Shown here piece after piece: positions 56,137 through 64,000 of a DNA stretch of 64,000 nucleotides. Below the pieces are notes generated by a model. That model ran no database searches. It had not been told where the DNA came from and worked only from the letters and a program-made list of their open reading frames with translations. Both the position numbers and the translations under genes were made by a program. Source of the DNA: Puccinia triticina (lineage: Eukaryota; Basidiomycota; Pucciniomycetes; Pucciniales; Pucciniaceae); the NCBI RefSeq assembly GCF_026914185.1, contig NC_070565.1, positions 4,650,001-4,714,000 of the forward strand. The letters are read 5' to 3'. Position 1 is the first letter of the stretch, and every line of letters starts with the position of its first letter.

Positions 56137-58452
56137 ATGGAACCCACCAACAAGGATGATAGCAATCTTGCCTCTCTCAACCTTTCACAAGAAGAAAACA
56201 CCACTTCTAAACTGACCTTACGCAAAGAATTTGACCAGATGTCCGATGAGGAGCTTGCCAATCATGTTACTCTCACGGCAGCAAAATTCTACTCCAAACC
56301 ACTGAAGCCAATCCAGATGGAGACTGTGATCAGCCTGGTTCGTCGCAAACACACCTTCACACTCGCTGGGACCGGTTTTGGCAAGACCAGGATCGGGGAA
56401 GTATACTACCGCCTCTTTCCCGCCTACAAGAAACCTATCATTCTGGTGTTGAATCCTTTAGATTTGCTGGGGGATAATCAAGTGAGATAAACAGGCTTTT
56501 TTTTGTGATACTTCATACTTACAATTGAACTGCTACACCTTTGACAATCAGGTGCTTGAGAAAAAGCAGGCAAATATCAAAGCGGTTAATCTCACCAAGA
56601 TGAATTTTACACCGGATGTTGAGAAGCAGGTTCTTAGGGGAGACTATGCGTTTATCTACTTGGTTAGAGCCCTTATTAGCCTTTCATTCAAAAAATTGAA
56701 CCTAATCTCATGTCTTACTGTGAAATCAGAGCCCAGAGGTTCTGTTGAACAATGCAATGTTCCGGCAAATCTTCTTTGACCGTCAATTCCTATCTAGATT
56801 GGTCCTCACGGTTGTGGACGAAGCACACATGATATATGTGTGGGGGTTGGTTGCGAGCGGACTTGGAAAAAAGATCAGCTGTCATTTTAAGCTGCAAGAC
56901 CGAGGTATTTTTCAGCCTTCTTATGGCAACTTGGGGGCCAGACTTCTCGCAGCGGTTGGAGTACCCATCCTCTTGCTTTCAGCAACCTGCAGGCCCATTG
57001 CAATAGAGAAGATACTTGAAAGCTTGAAGATATTACCGGAAAACATGAACATTGTACAAGGCGAACTCACCCGTACAGAAATCCGCCTCATCCGCATGCC
57101 AATGAAGCCGTCTCTTGGATCGTGTAATGACCTGAAAAAATTGTTTGTAACCCGCAAAACAATGCCAGATCACAAGATTCCTCCAACATTAATCTTTGCG
57201 CCCACACGCAATCTCACCTGGCAAGTCCTGCGTGCAATCCATGAGGCTCGAGAGATTCAAGGCGGCCATTTGGACCTGGAAAGCTCCTTTGCTTGTCGCT
57301 ATCATTCATGCACTGGAAATTTAGATAAATTAGATATCATTGGTGGATTTGAAGACGAAAATTTCCCGGTTATCTCGTGCACGATGGCTCTTGGATTGGG
57401 TCAGAACTGGAAGCGAGTCAGGTGTGTCGTCCACGTCGGTCGAGGCGATCCTTCATCAATCTGCCAGATGATTGGGAGATGTGGTCGTGGGGAAAATAAT
57501 CCGGGCCTGGGTTTAATGCTTGTTGAATCCAATCGGAGGTCAGGAAAAAATAAAATCAGTGACTTTACTACTCCATTGAAGCAATCCAACGATGATCGTA
57601 TGGATGCATTTGCCATCACCCCCGTCTGCCTTCGCATTGCCTTGTCGCTTGATAACTTGTGAGTCTAACCGTTTTGATACAGATACATCTGAAAATGGTG
57701 GGTTTTAACTGTAAATTATCCTTGTCCACAGATTAGGATACATCCCGTTAGATAATGCCGACCCAAATGTGAAATTAGAAAAGCTGAGGGAGGAGCAGAA
57801 TAAATTTACCATGTGTTTGTGTTCAAACTGCGACCCCGATAACGCCAAGATTTTGTTTGAGGCTTTCAAATATCTCACAACGGACAACTTTAGCAAGAAC
57901 ATCACCTCTAGAGAGTTGTTGATTGACGTACCAGTGCCACCAAAGGTTCCAAAAGTCTCTACCACTCGATCGGTTATTACAGCTGAGACAGGAATGAAGC
58001 CGTTGGTTGGAGAGCTCGAACGATTTGCTGAGTTCTTGGTTCAAGGATTTACTCGATTTCACCATTCGCAAATCGGGGCTGAGCATTCAGAGTTTGAACC
58101 TGAGGACCACTTCCGAATGTTTGAGGCCCGAAGAGTTGTCGTTGGGTTTTGTGGGGGATTTTCTGAGGAGCAGTTGGAAGATCTTTCCGGTGGTGAGGCT
58201 ATCAGTGGTCAAACAGAACATTTGCTCAGACAGATCAACAAATATGCCAAAAAACCATCTTATCTTAATTACTTGGAAGAATTAAAAGTACAAAGTCAGG
58301 CTGCAGAAGAGGCGAAGCGTCAAAAGGTGCTAGAAAGGAATGAAGCTACCCTTGAAAGGCGCCAACAAAGAGTAGAAGAAACAAAAAGGAAAAATACAGA
58401 ACAAGCAGCCGAACGAAAACGCCAAAAACTAGGTGGTCAACCCGGAGAGTAA
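56137..58452 (+). CDS. RecQ-like SF2 DNA helicase carried by the transposon
   Basis: 701 residues from four exons: 56137-56481, 56552-56662, 56730-57658 and 57732-58452 (introns 70, 67 and 73 bp; the sum is a multiple of three). Motifs in order: LAGTGFGKTRIGE (Walker A), ILVLNPLDLLGDNQ (Ia), YLSPEVLLNN, LTVVDEAHMIYVWG (DEAH, motif II), PILLLSATCRP (III), LIFAPTRNLTWQV (IV), SCTMALGLGQNWKRVRCVVH (V) and QMIGRCGRGENNPG (VI). A CLCSNCDPDNA stretch resembles the cysteines of the RecQ zinc region. The C-terminus is a charged coiled coil (about residues 650-700). All helicase motifs are intact, so it may be active. It ends 12 bp before the convergent gene. Confidence 0.85.
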
Positions 58453-58464
58453 CTGAGATCGACC

Positions 58465-61268
58465 TTAGCTTCTGATTTCACCATCTTCGTCCTCGTCTTC
58501 TTCAAACAAATTTGCTTCCTCAATTGGACCCGCTGGCGTGTGATACAGAAGTATAGTTGACGGTTGCATTCGATTCAGCTTCTTCCTCTTTTGTTGAAAA
58601 TCTTGATGCAAGACGGTTGACCCAGCTTTGTAAATGTCCACAATTCTCGACTTATACACCGACGAACTTGAAAGTAAATCGTGCTGTTGGGCCATGGCTA
58701 GATAGCTGTTTATCGAAGTGATTGTTAATGCGTGCTTGTGTGATTGATAGACTATATTTCTTCCTGAATCCCCCTTAATGCCCTGCAACAGCTCGCGCAG
58801 CTGAAAGAAGTGAGATAAATAAGCAAAGAAATAACATGAAATGAGTTCGGTCAAATGTGGAAACCTTACAATGGGTATAATCAGTGAGAAAACATCTTTT
58901 AAGCGGCAAATTTTGGTCCCGATCCCACTGTGGTTGTAAAAATATTTGAGCCAGAAGTTGTTGTTTTCCAAGAAGAAATCCTTGGCGACGAAATGGTTAG
59001 GCCTCCTGGTGGGGTTGATGAGTAGAGAATGCAGTAAAGTTTTTGCACGGCCCTTCGGAAGCACTTTGGTTAAGAGTATTATCATTCTGGGCAAGTAAAT
59101 TGCGTAGTTGTTGAGCCCCTTTATCCCGTGAGCCATCACGGTCCAACGTCGCCACATGTTAAGAACTCTTCCAATGTCTCCTGCCCGCATGGCTCAATCA
59201 CATTCAATGATAGATGCAAAATCTCAGAGGCGCAAGAGGACGTTCTTCAAACCGGTCGACGAATCCGCTGAAGCAGCCTTCAAAGCCAAAGGCGAAAAAA
59301 AACGATCATAGCACAGATCCACGAGTTCATTGATCCGTTCCGAAGGCATCTTGACCTTCTCCTCCAGTATCAAGGCTTTAGGGAGCTTCATCACCATCCT
59401 GGCACAAAGAAATCAGAAGTCAGTAACAAGAAAATAATAGAAGCTGTTCAATCAGATACCCACAAGAGACAATACACAATTGTTGCTTCATGACATTTGG
59501 TCATGTGTGTAAGCATTAAAGTAAAATCCTTTTTTGTTGTTGGTTGCTCAGAGGGTATTCCCAGCGATGATAGTGTATGCCATGCGCCCAAGTCTTGCGA
59601 GTCCGATGGGTTACCGAAATGGAGGAGAAAGATCGCTTGAGCAAAATTCCAGAGCACATGTGAGGCTCCAAGAAGTGAGAAGAAACCAGAGAGGTTGTCT
59701 TGAACATGAGCACTGGGTTTTCGCTGGGCTCTGAGGCTTTCCAGATTCATGCAAGTTGCTAGATCACCCTTGAGTACTTGGAGTTGAGAGTAAAACTCCT
59801 CCGAGGTCAAGTTCGTTTGACGCAGGAATCCTTCCAGGACCTCGCCAACTCCCTCGGTGGAATTGTCCGAGGCAATCATCAGTTTGAACATGGAAATATC
59901 CGGTTTCTTGACGGCAATGGGATTGATCAGAGGCGGGACTGTGCGTAATTTTTGCTTCTTATCTGATGGAGTCGCAATACAGCCCAGTAAAACTTTGGTG
60001 ATCTGACTCTTGAGTACCTCGCGAAAATGTAAGCTGGCATCGTTGTCCGGAAGAAACCAGGCGGGTTGGACTTTCATATCTGCTGAATCCTTGATGGCTG
60101 TCTGGTAACGCTTGAGAGAGAAGTCGTCTGGGTCAAACTCGTCAATCAGTTGTTTATCGGGGACGTGGAGGTAGCCCCAGGTGCCATGGAACATCTGTGT
60201 TGTCTTTTCAATTGATTTTTCGTGGACTGACTCTTCGAAGTCTAGATTGTCCAGGCATATGATTGGGGCCATCGGTGATTTCTGGCTGGCCATTTGCCTG
60301 GCAACCTTCCTTTCCGCAAGTCTGCCGAGAGAACTGATTGCACGGTGAGCCGTTCGGCGAGAAGATGCTAGCCCAATGTAATTCAGGTAAGCACTGACCC
60401 TTTCAGTGACGCCACAGGCAAGCAAAACAACTGAATTCTGTATCTGGAGGGCGTTGTCCCTTCTGTTCGCCGCAAAAGAAACCATCGAACAAACAGTCGA
60501 GGCGATGACGTGGGGTCGATTAGCGCGGTCAAAGGGTTCCTCGCAGTCTTCAATCTCTTCGAGGGCGGTTTTCTTGGCTAGAGGGGTTTCTCTCTGTGTT
60601 TCTGCTGGCGCGGTATCAGTATCAGATTCTAACTCTTTGTCTGATTCTGAGTCGGACTGATTTGTTCGATTTTCTCTTGAATCGCTTCGTGTAGGACCTC
60701 TGGTTTCGAGCGCTGGAGATAGTTCTAGTTGGTCCCTTTGCACTTTGTGCAAGATTAGTTTATAGAGGAACAGCATGTCCGCCGTGACAAGTTTTTCTGT
60801 TTGGGTGGCCTTTGATTCGTCCGAGAAAAAATCCGGTGTGATTTTTCTAGCATTATGATAATTCCCACCTGGGAATTGTCCGCGTGCTCCACCTTCAGCG
60901 GTGAGGATTGCTTGTGCCTGCTCAAACAATAAGATAGAATGCATCAGAACCTTGCCACCCAAAGAAAACGCAGCCAAGACAACAAGATAAGAAGGACGCA
61001 CCTCGGATAGTATGTATTGATTCCAACGAGCTCTTCCTTCAGCAGTATGGCGAACAAGTTGCTTGATTGCAATCAAAATGGCTGTTGTTGTTGGCCATCC
61101 GATTGGTGCTCCCCACAACCGACGATTGGACTTAATTTTCGGATCGTTGTGCGTAAGATAAGCCTGTAAGAACTGCTTCGGGTCGAGCCGATAAGCATGC
61201 AAGACCTTATCAAAAAACTGCAGTTTATCCTCTAAGCGCGGGAGACGCGGTAAGTTTTCGAGACACAT
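58465..61268 (-). pseudogene. DUF6589-type protein, candidate transposase, with two in-frame TGA codons
   Basis: Start ATG 61268 (MCLENLPRLPRLEDKLQFF). Introns: an in-frame one of about 84 bp near 60920-61003, one near 59402-59465, and one of about 72 bp at about 58800-58871. The long first part carries ICLDNLDFEESVHEKSI, QMFHGTWGYLHVP, AWFLPDNDASLHFREVL and VLWNFAQAIFLLHFG; the C-terminal part carries AMRAGDIGRVLNMWRRW and GIKGLNNYAIYLPRMIILL, all as remembered from basidiomycete DUF6589 proteins. TGA at 59224-59226 and 59194-59196 interrupt the frame just before AMRAGDIG; both would be CGA before a C to T change. The role is unknown. Being the only other gene in the element, it is the natural transposase candidate, with Asp/Glu residues in the LDNLDFEE and PDND stretches worth testing. 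Confidence 0.7.
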
Positions 61269-61768
61269 GATCTTGTAGGGCGGTGATTGGGTTGGATGTA
61301 TGCGTTGAAGGGATACTAGGATTCTGATCGGTGGAGGGGATTAATGATCAGCGTTAGGAGATATATGATCGAAGCTAAGGAGAGGGAATCAGTGAAAAAA
61401 AGAGACGCACGTGCCTTTATAACGTTGTATCAAGTGAAGGGACCTCGAGATGTCTGCGCACGGGCGGTTATTTTCTGATCCGGTGGAACCTGCAAGAATT
61501 TGAAGGAAATGGATGTTTTGAAAAAAATATATAAGGGTGAAGATGCAGGCGAGGGAGTCTGAAATTGTATCAGAAGGAGGGGCAGATGCACACGTACCAT
61601 CCACCCAAAACTTAGAAGGTTGGGGATGGTCAGGGTTGAGATTTGGTGGTTCAAAGGAAAACACCACCAAATCTAAAATATCTCTCATGCGAGAATCCCT
61701 GATTAGTCATAAGTCCCTCCGGCATAGCCTCAGGCAAGTGAGGGACTTAGTTAAGTTCGCCGTGGCAC

Positions 61769-62287
61769 GTAGAGGGGGTCTTTGAGCCAAACAGTCCTTT
61801 TATCAACGCCTCCGAAGGGAGTCTTCTCAAGTGAATCATCACAGTTACGCGAACCAATTGAGAAAAAGGAGCGGGAGGTCGTCTTCCAATTGCAGTTTTG
61901 AGATCTCTAGAAGGTTGAGGCCGTTGTTGCTTTGACTTAGATTGACCAATCTTTTGCATGTGCCCTGCTGCACAACATGTCGGTGTGGAAACCGAGAGCA
62001 ACGCCCGAGCCAAGTTCCTGTTCCCAGACATTCCTTCGGGCATCCTGGAATCCACCGACCGAGAACCATTCTGGCAGCCGAGCAACAAGGCCCCAAAGCG
62101 TACGCACTGGCATTCAGGAGATCGAGCCCTTATGGACCACTTCGTTAGGCTGATACCTATCATTTTTGTTTGACTTAGATTTGGAAACTTATGAGGAATC
62201 GCTGCCGTCAGGAGATCAATCCGTGGAATCCATATCTGAGCATCGCATACGCTAGACACTACTCACGACAGAAGAATTGAATACACG
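61769..62287. other. Intergenic, upstream of the She4-like gene
   Basis: Open frames on both strands (61747-62259 and 61942-62173) overlap and show no domain. The promoter of the downstream gene should lie here. Confidence 0.4.
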
Positions 62288-64000
62288 ATGTCCCAACCAA
62301 AACCGAGTGGGCAAAGGATGAATGGCGGAGAGGATGAAATTCAATCGATCATCGATCACCCTTCTCTAGAACCATCGCCACAATCACTTAAAACGCTATT
62401 CCACAGGATTTCTTCTCAAAACCCATCGTTCCGAGCCAAGGCCTTCAGTGCATTAGCGATAACCTTACAATACCATCAAACCAAGACTTTGGTATTGTTT
62501 AAAGTACCACTCGAGTCTCTCCTACAGTCGACAATCATCCAAGAAGTCTGTGATGGTTTGGCTGGGCTTTCTGCCCTCTTCATGCTCTCGCCCCAAGACG
62601 CACTGGGGATGATTCGGTCGGATGGTTTTCTTTCGCGACTTGCAGAATCCGTCGTTGATCTGCTTGCTCTGGGCCCCTCAAAAAATAAATCCAACGCCGA
62701 TCTGAACCACTCCTTCTCCGAATTTATCGCGCTCAGTCTTAATCATAAACCAGTCAGAGAGATCATCAAGTCAGACTGGCCGGGCTGTCTCGACTGGCTG
62801 ACGAGGATCTCATTAGCTACGTCGGTCACCGTCTCCATTCCGGCTCGTTGTGCCGCAAGCTTAGCGTTGATCAAATTACGTTTGACGAGCGACTTGCAAG
62901 ACAAAAACATCGAGCTACCCTCGCTGACCCATCTGACCCGGATCATGCTCAATGCCATATTCGACAAAACCTGTCCGCCAAATGCGCCGATCGAGGGCTT
63001 AGCCCTCCTCAGTCAACACGGGACCGTTCGGGTGATTCTGATGAAAGAATCAGAAAAGTTTTTAAAAGCTACCAAAGCCCTCTCGGCCAGCAAGGAAACT
63101 TCAGAGACGGATGGAATGCCCAAATCTGATACGTCGATCGCCTACGGAGTCGCGACCATCATAGCCCATCTTTCCGCCTACAAGGTCATCAAGACCGATG
63201 AAGATCGAGCAGCAGATCAACTCAAGAAGCTTGCTCAACGAAGTGGACAACCCGTCTCAAACGATAAGCTCTCTGGTATTTCGGATGATGACCAAGATAC
63301 AGAGATCCCCGATGAGCAAGTTTTTGAATGGATCCAACTGTCACTGAAACGGAACAACGATTTAATGGATACTGTCGGCTGGCTTTCTAAGAGTGAGAGT
63401 AAAGAAGTTAAACGGACCACTGGGAAAGTCCTTCTGAACCTAGTCGAGCGTCAAGCCTGCAGAGGACTCGTCTTACAATCTGGGGGTGGAAGGATGTTGA
63501 TGAAAATCATCGCAACTCTGACGGTCTCGAGTAACAGCATTAAACAACCACTTCCGCCATTTTCCTCCGAGTCTGAGGTATCTGGTTCCGGTCAACCCAC
63601 GCTCGACCCATCTGATCTTCACATCATTCAAGCTTTGGCAAAGATTCTCATCACGACGAACCCATTATTAATTTTCGGGCCTTCGCCGGACTCTCCGATC
63701 TTGCTTTCGACCATCAAACCACTAACGACTCTGTTCGTCCACTCGTCCTCGACACTCCTCCAGACGTTCGAGGCGTTGATGGCCTTGACGAATCTCAGCA
63801 GTCTTGGAGGGCGGATTCCGGACGAGGTGGCCGGGTCGACACGAGTGCTGAGCCGCTTAGAAGAATGCATGATCGGGGTTCGGACGGGCGAGAATCACAT
63901 GGTCCGGCGCGCGGCAACCGAGCTCATCTGCAACCTTTCGACCACTCAACTCGTCCTTAACAGTTTCGCGCCCCAATCGAGCGAGCCAGAGGGCAGCAGA
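62288..64000 (+). CDS. UNC-45/She4/Cro1 family myosin chaperone, 5' part (runs off window)
   Basis: A frame of 571 codons from ATG 62288 with no stop to the window end, so the gene is cut. It is made of helical armadillo-like repeats. The clearest match is at the end: FEALMALTNLSSL, then a charged loop and NHMVRRAATELICNLS, the hallmark of the UNC-45/She4 central region. The N-terminal TPR domain of animal UNC-45 is absent, as in fungal She4/Cro1. The family folds and stabilises myosin motors with Hsp90 and is needed for endocytosis and actin polarity (established for the family). No intron was seen. The start is the first ATG after the upstream stops. Confidence 0.8.
   Translation, partial: MSQPKPSGQRMNGGEDEIQSIIDHPSLEPSPQSLKTLFHRISSQNPSFRAKAFSALAITLQYHQTKTLVLFKVPLESLLQSTIIQEVCDGLAGLSALFMLSPQDALGMIRSDGFLSRLAESVVDLLALGPSKNKSNADLNHSFSEFIALSLNHKPVREIIKSDWPGCLDWLTRISLATSVTVSIPARCAASLALIKLRLTSDLQDKNIELPSLTHLTRIMLNAIFDKTCPPNAPIEGLALLSQHGTVRVILMKESEKFLKATKALSASKETSETDGMPKSDTSIAYGVATIIAHLSAYKVIKTDEDRAADQLKKLAQRSGQPVSNDKLSGISDDDQDTEIPDEQVFEWIQLSLKRNNDLMDTVGWLSKSESKEVKRTTGKVLLNLVERQACRGLVLQSGGGRMLMKIIATLTVSSNSIKQPLPPFSSESEVSGSGQPTLDPSDLHIIQALAKILITTNPLLIFGPSPDSPILLSTIKPLTTLFVHSSSTLLQTFEALMALTNLSSLGGRIPDEVAGSTRVLSRLEECMIGVRTGENHMVRRAATELICNLSTTQLVLNSFAPQSSEPEGSR

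Larger units (their letters stand above)
55256..61759. mobile_element. Complete 6.5 kb TIR transposon, 9-bp TSD, encoding RecQ-like helicase and DUF6589-type protein
   Basis: The left end CGAACTTAACTAAGTCCCTC and the right end (inverse, to 61759) are flanked by perfect 9-bp copies CCGTGGCAC (55247-55255, 61760-61768). The TIRs agree, with few mismatches, over about 80 bp (GCCTGAGGCT, GCCGGAGGGACTTA, then TGACT.ATCAGG and TTCTCGCATGAGAGAT), and each tip is also a small hairpin. The left TIR is interrupted by a 364 bp MITE. Inside are two convergent genes and nothing else. A 9-bp TSD with long TIRs recalls Mutator-like elements, but no Mutator transposase is seen. The DUF6589-type gene has two stops, so this copy may depend on others. 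Confidence 0.8.

Noticed and set aside
55256..61759. Classical Mutator-like element
   Set aside because: TSD length and TIRs fit, but no Mutator transposase or zinc finger was found; both genes belong to other families.
61747..62259. 170-codon minus-strand frame upstream of the She4-like gene
   Set aside because: No domain and no coding signal; it overlaps the transposon border and an opposite-strand frame.

Overview
The window looks like a gene-sparse, transposon-rich piece of a basidiomycete genome, most likely a rust fungus (Pucciniales, Puccinia-like). Reasons: single-copy fungal genes with many 60-100 bp introns, a Rictor/Ste20 TORC2 gene with a Rho-binding HR1 domain beside it, a CE16 esterase, FunK1 kinase debris, DUF6589-type proteins, and several layers of nested LTR, Helitron and terminal-inverted-repeat (TIR) elements. 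The species is an inference.

Layout. 1-5 kb: a solo LTR, a multi-hairpin MITE and a 1.74 kb hAT-like element (1603-3346) that carries an ORF for a small secreted protein. 3.8-4.6 kb: a non-autonomous copy of a 9-bp-TSD transposon family. 4.7-13.7 kb: a three-level nest, with a CACTA-like foldback element split by a 7.7 kb Ty1/copia element whose protease region is split by a Helitron fragment. 14-15 kb: a 698 bp palindrome and a Tc1/mariner-type MITE. 15.2-29.8 kb is the main host-gene block: RPL17 (-), an ISG12/IFI6-like membrane protein (-), a short-chain dehydrogenase (-), then divergently an HR1 coiled-coil exon and the Rictor-like TORC2 gene (+), then a CE16 SGNH esterase (+). 32.5-35.2 kb: one intronless 913-residue Pro/Ser-rich protein with an AT-hook (+). 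36-51 kb is repeat country: copia remnants, two nested hAT-like elements, three unrelated tandem arrays built from alternating palindromes, a FunK1 pseudogene and an (AGGAAC)n array. 52.1-54.9 kb: RPL12 (-) and RACK1 (+) share a 346 bp divergent promoter. 55.26-61.76 kb: a complete 6.5 kb DNA transposon with perfect 9-bp target duplications, encoding a RecQ-like helicase and a DUF6589-type protein that converge. 62.3 kb to the end: the 5' part of an UNC-45/She4 myosin chaperone gene (+).

The best candidate for an undescribed system is the 55,256-61,759 element. It has TIRs of about 80 bp, a 9-bp TSD, a RecQ-type motor with intact motifs and a DUF6589-type protein as the only other gene, so that protein is the candidate transposase. 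At least three short non-autonomous derivatives in the same window share its terminus and TSD length. A second theme is point damage at CpG sites, mostly TCG to TTG, in several transposons. A third is a group of hAT-like elements whose subterminal regions are dense in GGTACC.

Housekeeping genes look intact. Most mobile-element genes carry stops or lost catalytic residues; the helicase of the 6.5 kb element is the main exception. Exon boundaries were read by eye from GT-AG sites and reading frame, and the uncertain ones are marked.
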